Assembly (NCBI GenBank): GCA_943325485.2
Contig: CALPPP020000064.1
Coordinates: 1-6,941, forward strand
DNA length: 6,941 nt
Direction: 5' to 3'
Origin: Rickettsia typhi
GTDB taxonomy: Bacteria; Pseudomonadota; Gammaproteobacteria; Burkholderiales; Burkholderiaceae_C
Position 1 is the stretch's first letter. Each line of letters starts with the position of its first letter. This document shows, in pieces, positions 1 through 6,686 of the stretch. The notes under the pieces were generated by a model, which had not been told where the DNA came from, made no database searches, and was given only the letters and a program-made list of their open reading frames with translations. Made by a program: the position numbers and the translations under genes.

Positions 1-333
1 GTCAACCTCAAAGCCTTTTTTCCAACTCTCTTCGTCTGCTGCAATGGCCAAGGCGCTGACATTGGCCACCACAATATCGATGCCACCCAAATCTGCAGCG
101 GACTTGGCGACCCATGCTTTGAGGCTGTCGGCGTTGCCCACATCCGCCACAGAGCCGATCACTTTGCTGCCAGACGCAGACATGGCTTTGGCCGCATCAG
201 CGACCTCAGCGGCGTTGCGGGCACAAAAGGCCACGCTGGCACCCTCTTTGGCCAATGTTTCTGCAATAGCACGACCAATGCCTTTGGTGCCGCCTGTCAC
301 GAGTGCGCGCAAGCCTTTGAGTTGCATGTCCAT
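1..333 (-). CDS. Short-chain dehydrogenase/reductase (SDR), N-terminal part, cut by left window edge
   Basis: This is the first 111 codons of an NAD(P)-dependent SDR oxidoreductase; the frame is open to the left edge, so the catalytic half is missing. The Rossmann nucleotide-binding motif TGGTKGIG sits at residues 13-20. Arg39, just after the second strand (FCAR, 36-39), suggests preference for NADP(H). Asp64 (VADV) is the usual adenine-contacting Asp. The place of the common NNAG motif holds ANVS (residues 90-93), a less common variant. The start at 333 is chosen because AAGGAG (340-345) lies 6 nt upstream; an in-frame Met3 is less well spaced. It begins 30 nt after the last transporter ATPase gene, so it is probably the next gene of the same operon. 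The substrate cannot be told; oxidation or reduction of a product of amide breakdown is an inference from context. The Ser-Tyr-Lys catalytic residues lie outside the window. Confidence 0.9.
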   Translation of the reverse strand, partial: MDMQLKGLRALVTGGTKGIGRAIAETLAKEGASVAFCARNAAEVADAAKAMSASGSKVIGSVADVGNADSLKAWVAKSAADLGGIDIVVANVSALAIAADEESWKKGFEVD

Positions 334-339
334 GTTTAT

Positions 340-345
340 CTCCTT
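340..345 (-). promoter_or_regulatory. Ribosome binding site of the SDR gene
   Basis: AAGGAG on the minus strand, 6 nt before the ATG at 333. It fixes the SDR start and lies inside the 30-nt gap after the ATPase stop codon. No terminator hairpin fits in this gap, which supports readthrough from the transporter genes. Confidence 0.8.
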
Positions 346-363
346 GGATGGGTTGGAAAGTTT

Positions 364-1074
364 TCAGTGGGTACTGGATACGCCGGTGTATTCGCTGACG
401 ATGTCGAGATCGTTCAAATGTTCGCGTGGAATTTCACCGGTGATTTGTCCGCGCTTGATGACCAAGACGCGCTCTGACACAGAGGCGATGAAATCTAAAT
501 TTTGTTCAACCAACACGATAGTGAGCGAGCGCTGTTTGCGCAAGGCTGTCAAGGTTTCTGCAATTTCTTCGATGATGGAGGGCTGAATGCCTTCGGTGGG
601 TTCATCAAGCAACAGCAGTTGCGGGTCGCCCGCCAAAGCACGTGCCAAAGCCAATAACTGCTGCTCGCCACCTGACAAGGAGCCACCCATGCGGTCCAGC
701 AAAGGCTTTAGGCGCGGGAAGTTGTCCAACAAAGTGTCAAGGTCTTGGGCAGAAGCACGACCACGCTTGACCCAACCCATACGCAAGTTATCGGTGACCG
801 ATAAATTAGGAAAGATTTCGCGCCCTTGGGGTACATAGGCCATGCCTACTTTGGCACGTTGGTTGGGCGCCATGCGACTGACATCGGTGCCATTGAAATG
901 GATACTGCCTTGGGTGGGCAACAAGGCGCCGATGATGCTGCGCAAGAGCGTGGTCTTGCCCATGCCGTTGTGTCCCAAAATGCCCACAGCTTCACCCTGG
1001 GCGATATGCAAGTCAATACCATGCAGCACCGGAATGCTGCCATAGCCTGCGTGGAGCTTTTGAATGTCGAGCAT
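364..1074 (-). CDS. ABC transporter ATP-binding protein, LivF/UrtE type
   Basis: This 236-residue cytoplasmic ATPase is one of the two nucleotide-binding subunits that power the HAAT-type importer. Visible motifs in order: Walker A GHNGMGKTT (34-42), Q-loop Gln83 (VPQGREIFP), ABC signature LSGGEQQ (133-139), Walker B LLLLDEP (153-159), and a switch segment VEQN where Gln191 replaces the usual His. That replacement, and the GMGKTT form of Walker A, are typical of LivF/UrtE proteins, so I do not read them as damage. Length is normal for the family. The start MLDIQKLHAGYGS matches the usual family N-terminus. Only a weak GAAAGAA (1080-1086) precedes it, so translation may depend on coupling to the ATPase gene that ends 14 nt upstream. 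It most likely pairs with that subunit as a heterodimer. Class is certain; UrtE rather than LivF is favoured by the UrtD-like partner and UrtA-like binding protein. Confidence 0.93.
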   Translation of the reverse strand: MLDIQKLHAGYGSIPVLHGIDLHIAQGEAVGILGHNGMGKTTLLRSIIGALLPTQGSIHFNGTDVSRMAPNQRAKVGMAYVPQGREIFPNLSVTDNLRMGWVKRGRASAQDLDTLLDNFPRLKPLLDRMGGSLSGGEQQLLALARALAGDPQLLLLDEPTEGIQPSIIEEIAETLTALRKQRSLTIVLVEQNLDFIASVSERVLVIKRGQITGEIPREHLNDLDIVSEYTGVSSTH

Positions 1075-1088
1075 GCAGGTTCTTTCAG

Positions 1089-1811
1089 TTAAGCGGCTTT
1101 TTTGCCTAAATAGACTTGGCGCACCGTGGGGTTGTTCATGACCGCATCAGGCAAGTCTTCGGTGAGGATGGCGCCTTGGTGGAACACCGTGACCATCTTG
1201 GCGATCATGCGAATGAAGCTCATGTCGTGTTCCACCACAATCAAGGCGTGGCTTTTGTTGATTTCCAAAATCAAGTCGGCTGTGCGTCGCACTTCTTGGT
1301 CGCTCATGCCAGCAGCGGGTTCATCTAACAAAATAAGCGAAGGGTCAGCGGCGATCACTACAGCCAACTCAACCCATTGCCGTTGACCATGTGCCAACAA
1401 GCCGGTGGTGGACTTTTGCAAGCTGCTCAAACCCACACGCTCTAGCGTGTCACGTGTCACTTCAAGCGCTTTGGCTTTGGGATAGACCCGACAGGCAGAC
1501 AACCACACGTTTTCCCAAACGGATAAACCATTGAACAAACTGGGTACCTGGGTTTTGATGCCAATCCCTAAACGCGCTGGCACATGCGGTTGGCAACCTG
1601 TGATGTCTTGACCACGAAAAAGCACTTGTCCAGAGGTGGGACGCAGCTGGCCGGTCAGTTGTTTAAAGAAGGTACTTTTGCCAGCACCGTTGGGGCCGAT
1701 GATGCAGCGCAACTCTCCGTCGCTGAGTTTGAAGTTCACGTCACGGGTGGCGTGGACACCACCAAAACGCATATTCAGATTGCGGGTTTCTAACAAGGGG
1801 GCTGCACTCAT
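1089..1811 (-). CDS. ABC transporter ATP-binding protein, UrtD (LivG-related) type
   Basis: This 240-residue ATPase is the second nucleotide-binding subunit of the importer. Motifs: the segment GELRCIIGPNGAGKST (32-47) containing Walker A, Q-loop Gln88 (KTQVPSLF), a non-canonical signature LAHGQ (139-143) followed by RQWVELA, Walker B LILLDEP (159-165), and switch His195 (VEHD). The GELRCIIGPNGAGK stretch, the HGQ signature and DEPAAGM are hallmarks of urea-transporter UrtD proteins more than of branched-chain amino acid LivG. The open frame extends upstream to 2135, but translation starts at the ATG at 1811: it overlaps the permease stop by 4 nt (ATGA), AAAGGAG (1819-1825) lies 7 nt upstream, and the extension would read through permease coding sequence. 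The overlap implies translational coupling. Class is certain; the exact transported compound is not. Confidence 0.92.
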   Translation of the reverse strand: MSAAPLLETRNLNMRFGGVHATRDVNFKLSDGELRCIIGPNGAGKSTFFKQLTGQLRPTSGQVLFRGQDITGCQPHVPARLGIGIKTQVPSLFNGLSVWENVWLSACRVYPKAKALEVTRDTLERVGLSSLQKSTTGLLAHGQRQWVELAVVIAADPSLILLDEPAAGMSDQEVRRTADLILEINKSHALIVVEHDMSFIRMIAKMVTVFHQGAILTEDLPDAVMNNPTVRQVYLGKKAA

Positions 1812-2824
1812 GCCTCTTCTCCTTTGGCCACTTTTTTGCCAAAGAGTTTTTGCAACACATCGCCCAAGCTGGGGATGATGCCCTTGGGTACCAGCAAAAC
1901 AAACACCACCAAAATGACACCCAAGACCAAGTTGGCGTTGAAGGTTTGCTGAGTGCCAATTTGGGTGGTCAGCCACTGTATGGCCATGCAACCAATGATG
2001 GGACCGACCAAGGTGCCCAAGCCACCCACGATCACCCAGACAATGATTTGTGCTGACTGACCCAAGCTGAAAATGGTCGGGCTGGTGAAAGAGCCCCAGT
2101 TGGCGAAAAAGCAACCTGCCAGGCCGGCAATACAACCACCCAAAGTGAAAGCAAACAATTTGAAAGCACGGGCGTCAAAGCCCAGCAAGGTAGCGCGTTG
2201 CTCGTTTTCTTTGATGGCCACGATCACATGCCCAATGCGAGAGGAAATCAGCCAACGCAGACCGCCATAAATGACGATCAAGGAAAACGCACTGAGGTAG
2301 AAAAAGGCCAGAGGGTCGAGTGTGTCCTCGGGGTTGCCAGGGTAGTTGATGGAAGGAATGGACGGTATGCCGTTAAAGCCGCCCAAAGGCGCATTGCCAA
2401 TGCGCCACTCAGGACCTGCTGTGGAATTGACCGAGTTGAAAAGAATCAAACTCACCGTCAGGGTGATCACACCCATGTACACATCCGACAGTCGCCCATA
2501 AAACATGAAATAGCCCAGCAACAAGGCAAACAAGCCAGGCAAGGTAATGGCCAAAAGCACAGGCATGGTGCTTTCGCCCATATTGATGACCGACAAGGCG
2601 TAGGTATAAGCACCCAAGCCAAAAAATGACGCTTGACCAAAGCACAAAATGCCGGAGAAGCCCCAAATAAACGCTTGGCTGATCGCCAAGATGGCCATCA
2701 CCACATAGATGGTGATCTGAATCAAGGCAAAGTCGTCAACCCATTTAGGTATGGCCAAAGTGGCCATCACCCCGAGCAACATCACCAGCACAGCACTCCA
2801 GGGGGAATCTCGAAAAGCGGTCAC
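1808..2824 (-). CDS. ABC transporter permease, LivM/UrtC type
   Basis: This 338-residue inner-membrane protein is the second membrane subunit of the importer. Hydrophobic segments are spread along it, the first at about residues 10-25. The family motif GFSGILCFGQASFFGLGAY is at 55-73. A cytoplasmic coupling segment, AIKENEQRATLLGFDARAFK followed by LFAFTLGGCIAGLAG, lies near residues 203-237 and would contact an ATPase. The tail is short and charged (KKVAKGEEA). Translation starts at GTG (2822-2824), which overlaps the upstream permease stop by 4 nt (GTGA) and has AAGGA (2830-2834) 5 nt upstream. It ends in an ATGA overlap with the next ATPase gene. The neighbours support the UrtC/FmdF class for urea or short amides, though LivM-like branched-chain amino acid permeases share the same motifs. 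Confidence 0.93.
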   Translation of the reverse strand: MTAFRDSPWSAVLVMLLGVMATLAIPKWVDDFALIQITIYVVMAILAISQAFIWGFSGILCFGQASFFGLGAYTYALSVINMGESTMPVLLAITLPGLFALLLGYFMFYGRLSDVYMGVITLTVSLILFNSVNSTAGPEWRIGNAPLGGFNGIPSIPSINYPGNPEDTLDPLAFFYLSAFSLIVIYGGLRWLISSRIGHVIVAIKENEQRATLLGFDARAFKLFAFTLGGCIAGLAGCFFANWGSFTSPTIFSLGQSAQIIVWVIVGGLGTLVGPIIGCMAIQWLTTQIGTQQTFNANLVLGVILVVFVLLVPKGIIPSLGDVLQKLFGKKVAKGEEA

Positions 2825-3687
2825 AACGATCCTTTGAAAAAGCGTCCAGTGATACCTTGGGGCAACATGCGCAGCATCACCACGGCGGCGATGAAGAGTG
2901 CAACTTCACCAAACACTGGCGTGGTGATGAAGGTGGCCAATTGGTTGATAAGGCCAAACAAGGCCGAGGCAGAAGCTGTACCAGCCAAAATCGCGCTGCC
3001 CCCACCGATGACAGTGATGAAGGCCTTGGCAATGAAAGATGCACCCATGGTTGGCACCACGCCCGACACAGGCGCCAACAAACCCCCTGCCAAGCCCGAC
3101 AAAGCGGCACCAACGGCAAAGGTGATGGAGTAAACACGGGTAGGACTGATGCCCAGTACATCGGCCATGGCAGGATTTTGCATGGTGCCGCGTGCAATCA
3201 AGCCCCAGTCAGTGCTGCGCAAGACCCAACGAATCGCAAACAATAACACCGCCGCAATGACTATCAAAGCCATGGTGTAAAAACTCACGGAATAAGCGCC
3301 AATGGAAAAACTGCCATCAGGGGTAGACACGCCCGAGGTGGTATTGCCAATGAAAGAGGTCACCAAACCCACGCACAAAAGAGACAAGCCCCAAGTGGCC
3401 AACATGGTGTCGACCATGCGCCCGTAAAGGTGACGAATAATGAGCCTTTCGACCACGATGCCAAACAGCCCCACACAAATAGGCGCAACCACCAGCATGG
3501 CAATCCAAATATTGACGCCTGCCTTGGTCGCAAAAATAGCGCTGTAAGCGCCCAACATCAAAAACTCGCCGTGCGCCAAATTGATGACGCGCATCATGCC
3601 AAAAATCACCGCCAACCCCGCTGAAATAATCACCAGGGTGGCGACGGCGTACAGGACCTGTACGGAAACAATGAGTGCCAGATCCAT
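2821..3687 (-). CDS. ABC transporter permease, LivH/UrtB type
   Basis: This 288-residue inner-membrane permease is the first membrane subunit of the importer. It is almost wholly hydrophobic, with about seven or eight membrane segments. The LivH/UrtB motif NLAHGEFLMLGAY is at residues 36-48, after a first long hydrophobic segment (about 3-30). A cytoplasmic coupling segment, ARGTMQNPAMADVLGI, lies around residues 165-182 and is followed by a Gly/Ala-rich helix (AVGAALSGLAGGLLAP). Length is close to LivH and is that of a permease alone, without the long periplasmic N-terminal extension some UrtB proteins carry. The ATG at 3687 is preceded by GAAGG (3693-3697) at 5 nt. It follows the binding-protein gene after 42 nt and overlaps the next permease by 4 nt. 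It would form a heterodimeric channel with the LivM-type subunit. Confidence 0.93.
   Translation of the reverse strand: MDLALIVSVQVLYAVATLVIISAGLAVIFGMMRVINLAHGEFLMLGAYSAIFATKAGVNIWIAMLVVAPICVGLFGIVVERLIIRHLYGRMVDTMLATWGLSLLCVGLVTSFIGNTTSGVSTPDGSFSIGAYSVSFYTMALIVIAAVLLFAIRWVLRSTDWGLIARGTMQNPAMADVLGISPTRVYSITFAVGAALSGLAGGLLAPVSGVVPTMGASFIAKAFITVIGGGSAILAGTASASALFGLINQLATFITTPVFGEVALFIAAVVMLRMLPQGITGRFFKGSL
2830..2834 (-). promoter_or_regulatory. Ribosome binding site deciding a GTG start for the LivM-type permease
   Basis: AAGGA on the minus strand, 5 nt before the GTG at 2824. It lies within the end of the preceding permease gene. Together with the GTGA stop/start overlap it supports GTG rather than a later internal ATG as the start. 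Confidence 0.7.
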
Positions 3688-3729
3688 GTACGCCTTCTCT
3701 CTTTCAATCTCTCAAACGATCAACTGTGC

Positions 3730-4956
3730 TTAAACCTTGATGACGTACTGCTGGTTGTCAGCAGGGTTCTTCTTGAGGTTGCACACAGCGCTGGTGTCTG
3801 AAGGCGCTTGCTGTGAAAACGTTTGCAGAATGTCGAGCTTTTTGTTTTTCACTTCGGCCAAGCTCACATCCAAAATACAGTGGTGTGATGCACCATCCAC
3901 GGTGACCTTGCCGCTGGGAGCGTTGATGCTGATACCGCTCTCGAGTGCTTCGATCACTTTCATGCGGTCGATACTGCCGGCTTTCTTGACAGCTTCTGCC
4001 CACAGCTTGAAGCCTTGGTAACTACCCATGGCCAATTCGGTGACGTTAGGATAGTCAGCGCCAAAGCGTTTGTGGAAAGCAGCCAAGAAGGTTTTGTTCT
4101 CGGGTGTGGCGATTTTCTCGAAGTAGTTGTAAGACAAGACCATGCCATTGCACTCTTCAGGCGCCAACACGACTTGCTCGTTGCCCACGGAGAAGGTGGA
4201 AGAAGCCATGGGGATCTTCTTCAACATACCCGCTGCACCCCATTGGCGATAGAAGGACATGTGTGCACCACCCACCAAGGCAGACACGACGAAGTCAGGC
4301 TTGGCTGCTTCGATTTTGGCGATGGTGGGACCGAAGTTGGTCACATCCAAGGGGAAGAATTCGATGGCTTGAACGCTGCCGCCGCCTTCGGTGACGTACT
4401 TCTTAACCCACTGTGAAGTGATTTGGCCGTAGTTGTAGTCGGCTGCAATGATGTAAACCTTCTTGCCCCATTTTTTCATGGAGTAAGGAATCAGTTTTTG
4501 CACTGTCTGGGCTGGTGTCACACCTGTACAGAATGTGTTGCGATCGCAAACGCCGCCTTCGTACTGCGTGTTGTAAAAGTACAGTGTTTTGTTCTTGGTC
4601 AGTACGGGACGAATCACTTCGCGTGAAGCGGAGGTAATGCCACCATGCACCATGGCCACTTTGTCTTTCAATGCAGCCATCTGGGCGTACTCGGTGTACT
4701 TTTGCATATTGGACTGTGAGTCATAGTTGATCAAAGCCACTTTTTTGCCCAGCAAGCCGCCAGCAGCGTTTTGCTCTTCGACGGCCAAGGTCAAGGCGTC
4801 GACCATGGGTTTGCCGTAAATGTCCAAGCCACCGGACAAATCGTGGATGCTGCCCACTTTGATGTCGTCAGCGGCCAAGGCCGAACTGCCATACATGCCA
4901 GCGGTGCCGGCTGCAATGCCACCAGCGGTGGTTTGAATAAACTTTCTGCGGTCCAT
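3730..4956 (-). CDS. HAAT-family ABC transporter substrate-binding protein, UrtA/FmdD type, Tat-exported
   Basis: This 408-residue periplasmic protein captures the ligand and delivers it to the permeases. The N-terminus DRRKFIQ (2-8) with a following Ala/Gly stretch and SALA (25-28) is a twin-arginine signal peptide with cleavage near Ala28 or Ala29. The mature protein begins IKVGSIHDLSGG, the usual HAAT opening. TSASRE (108-113), QYEGG (131-135), DYNYG (173-177), FFPLDVTNFG (200-209) and the SHHC segment (357-360) resemble UrtA/FmdD urea- and amide-binding proteins more than LivJ. Mature cysteines are at 137, 143, 269, 360 and 392; 137 and 143 flank one loop. The frame stays open upstream to 5154, but the ATG at 4956 is right: AAGAGGAA (4963-4970) is well spaced, the signal peptide begins there, and the extension runs into the amidase gene. 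The ligand is inferred to be a small amide or urea-like compound because the amidase gene lies 77 nt upstream. Confidence 0.93.
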   Translation of the reverse strand: MDRRKFIQTTAGGIAAGTAGMYGSSALAADDIKVGSIHDLSGGLDIYGKPMVDALTLAVEEQNAAGGLLGKKVALINYDSQSNMQKYTEYAQMAALKDKVAMVHGGITSASREVIRPVLTKNKTLYFYNTQYEGGVCDRNTFCTGVTPAQTVQKLIPYSMKKWGKKVYIIAADYNYGQITSQWVKKYVTEGGGSVQAIEFFPLDVTNFGPTIAKIEAAKPDFVVSALVGGAHMSFYRQWGAAGMLKKIPMASSTFSVGNEQVVLAPEECNGMVLSYNYFEKIATPENKTFLAAFHKRFGADYPNVTELAMGSYQGFKLWAEAVKKAGSIDRMKVIEALESGISINAPSGKVTVDGASHHCILDVSLAEVKNKKLDILQTFSQQAPSDTSAVCNLKKNPADNQQYVIKV

Positions 4957-4962
4957 GTTGTG

Positions 4963-4970
4963 TTCCTCTT
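4963..4970 (-). promoter_or_regulatory. Ribosome binding site fixing the substrate-binding protein start
   Basis: AAGAGGAA on the minus strand, with its GAGG core 8 nt before the ATG at 4956. It decides against the longer open frame that reaches into the amidase gene. The rest of the 77-nt amidase-to-binding-protein gap shows only weak 4-bp stems (for example TGAA/TTCA) and no clear promoter or terminator. Confidence 0.75.
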
Positions 4971-5033
4971 TTGTGTTGAAAAAACTAACGCTTACCAGTT
5001 GAAGCCCTCTTTTCAGCGGACCCCTGACTGTAC

Positions 5034-6551
5034 TTACATTTTTTTCCAGTCGCCCAGTTGTTCGAACGCATAGGCACCACGGTAAATAGTGCCCTCGTCC
5101 CAGTGTTTGCCAATCAGCATCATGCCAACCGGCAAACCATCCACCAAGCCGCATGGCACCGACATGGCTGGATGGCCAGTGACGTCAAACGGGCAAGTGT
5201 TGGATAGCATCTCAAACGCACGCTGCACCACTTCGCCCACTTCAGCGCCAGGCTTGGGCAAAGGGGTAGCAGTCAATGGCACGGTGGGCATGAGCAGCAA
5301 ATCGTATTTCGCAAAAGCATCGTCATAGGCTTTGCGCAGTTGACGCGACAGGTTTTGAGCCTTCGCATAGTAATGGCCACGGTAGTGTTGGATGAAATAC
5401 TCGCCCAAAACCATGGTGAGTTTGAGGGTTTCAGACAACTCGTCGGCGCGGGCCTTCCAACCGGCGTGGAAGTCGACCATGCTGGTGACATACAAGCCTT
5501 TCCAATTGAAGCCGTGGCCGTTGTCTTTCATCATTTGCTGTGTGGCACCTTCGGCAGCGATGGGCAACCAAATGGCGGGACCCACCAAATGCATAGGAAT
5601 GGAAACTTCTTCCACGGTGGCACCAGCTTTGGCCAAGGCGGCGGCTGCAGCTTTGACTTTCGCGTCCGAAGCTGCCATGGAGTTGGGCCAACCAAAACCT
5701 TCCTTGACCACACCGATGCGCAAGCCTTTGATGCCTTGCTTCATGATTTCAGAATAGTTTTTGGAATGTTGTTCAGCGTATTGGCGTGGGTCCAAACCAT
5801 CGGGGCCGGCAATGACTTCCAGCATGACGGCGTTGTCGGTGACATTGCGAGTCATGGGTCCGGTGTGGTCGATGGTGAGTTCGATGGGCATGACACCGGT
5901 GTATGGCACCAAACCATGGGTGGCTTTCATGCCGTACACACCACAGTAAGAAGCAGGCATGCGGATGGAGCCGCCTTGGTCGCCACCAATAGCCAAGTCG
6001 ACTTCGCCTGCCGCCAGCAAAGCTGCGCTGCCGGACGAAGAGCCACCTGCAGAGTAGCCGTGTTTGTGGGGGTTATGGACAGGGCCAGTGGAGCTGGTGT
6101 GTGAACCGCCAGAAAAGCAGAAATATTCACAGACCGATTTACCCACCACAGTCGCACCTGCATCAAGCAAACGGGTAACCACGGTTGCGTCGATGTTGGG
6201 CATATAGCCCTCCAAGGTGGAAGCGCCGTTCATCATGGGCACGCCAGCCACGCAGACGTTGTCTTTTAAAACCAAGGTTTTGCCTGCCAATTTGCCTGAC
6301 GCCGCACCCTTGATGGTGGACTTCACATACCAAGCGCCGTATTTATTGTCTTCAGGCGCGGGGAAGGTGCCAGGCGTGCGGGGGTACTTCACTTCGGGCA
6401 CATAGTCGGGCAAGGCGTCAACGATGTCATAGGCGTCAAAATTGCCTTGCAACAAGGTGTTGTAAGTTTCAGCCTGCTCTTCTGAGAGGTGAATCCCCAA
6501 ACTGTAGGCAACTTCTTGCAACTGGTCGAGGGTAGGACGTTTGACAGCCAT
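5034..6551 (-). CDS. Amidase-signature family amidase (nitrile-pathway AmdA-like)
   Basis: This complete 505-residue cytoplasmic amidase hydrolyses a carboxamide to a carboxylate and ammonia. The amidase-signature Ser-cisSer-Lys triad is visible as Lys96 (LVLKDN), Ser171 (in GGSSSGS, 169-175) and nucleophile Ser195 (GGDQGGSIRMPAS, 189-201). Asp191 and Cys203 are also present. As far as I recall, these are the same residue numbers reported for the amidases next to nitrile hydratase in Rhodococcus, and KDN-V-VAGVPMMNG, CFSG, AIGGDQGGSIR and PFDVTGHP match that subfamily closely. The roughly 80-residue region before the catalytic core corresponds to the helical N-terminal domain of that subfamily. 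No signal peptide is seen. AGGAG (6558-6562) lies 6 nt before the ATG. The gene precedes the transporter genes by 77 nt, suggesting that the importer feeds it. Aliphatic, aromatic or heterocyclic amides are all possible; GatA-type transamidase is unlikely given the subfamily motifs and context. Confidence 0.95.
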   Translation of the reverse strand: MAVKRPTLDQLQEVAYSLGIHLSEEQAETYNTLLQGNFDAYDIVDALPDYVPEVKYPRTPGTFPAPEDNKYGAWYVKSTIKGAASGKLAGKTLVLKDNVCVAGVPMMNGASTLEGYMPNIDATVVTRLLDAGATVVGKSVCEYFCFSGGSHTSSTGPVHNPHKHGYSAGGSSSGSAALLAAGEVDLAIGGDQGGSIRMPASYCGVYGMKATHGLVPYTGVMPIELTIDHTGPMTRNVTDNAVMLEVIAGPDGLDPRQYAEQHSKNYSEIMKQGIKGLRIGVVKEGFGWPNSMAASDAKVKAAAAALAKAGATVEEVSIPMHLVGPAIWLPIAAEGATQQMMKDNGHGFNWKGLYVTSMVDFHAGWKARADELSETLKLTMVLGEYFIQHYRGHYYAKAQNLSRQLRKAYDDAFAKYDLLLMPTVPLTATPLPKPGAEVGEVVQRAFEMLSNTCPFDVTGHPAMSVPCGLVDGLPVGMMLIGKHWDEGTIYRGAYAFEQLGDWKKM

Positions 6552-6686
6552 GCATATCTCCTAAGGTGTTGTTAAATCGATGTCAGAGTGTTTCATCAAA
6601 AATTAATTGCGTCAATGGATTTATTTGCTTTGGAAAATAAAAACAGAGGGTTTTCACGGATCTGATAAATGACTTTCAAAGAAAAA
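6552..6686 (-). promoter_or_regulatory. AT-rich intergenic region upstream of the amidase, possible promoter
   Basis: This 135-nt gap is the longest non-coding stretch in the window and far richer in A/T than its surroundings, as expected for a promoter or leader. On the minus strand TTGACG (6610-6615) resembles a -35 box, but no good -10 box is found 16-18 nt downstream, so the promoter call is weak. A partial dyad TTGATG / CATCGA lies between it and the ribosome binding site. A 4-bp stem (ATTG/CAAT) just before a run of T is too weak to be called a terminator. I see no strong terminator after the upstream gene, so readthrough from it is possible. Confidence 0.35.

Noticed and set aside
44..586. 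Plus-strand open frame of 180 codons across the SDR and UrtE-type genes
   Set aside because: It spans the junction of two well-supported minus-strand genes, is Ala/Ser-rich, and shows no motif or ribosome binding site of note.
1812..2135. N-terminal extension of the UrtD-type ATPase (108 extra codons)
   Set aside because: It lies wholly within the LivM-type permease in another frame; the ATG at 1811 has a strong ribosome binding site and an ATGA overlap.
3688..3729. Purine-rich gap between binding-protein and permease genes as a possible attenuator
   Set aside because: No inverted repeat of useful length is present; it only holds a ribosome binding site and GAGAG-like repeats.
4957..5154. 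N-terminal extension of the substrate-binding protein (66 extra codons)
   Set aside because: It runs through the intergenic gap into the amidase gene; the signal peptide and ribosome binding site fix the start at 4956.
5340..6104. Plus-strand open frame of 254 codons opposite the amidase gene
   Set aside because: It is an antisense shadow: the minus-strand frame carries full amidase motifs, while this frame has low-complexity His/Gly/Val-rich content and no recognisable domain.
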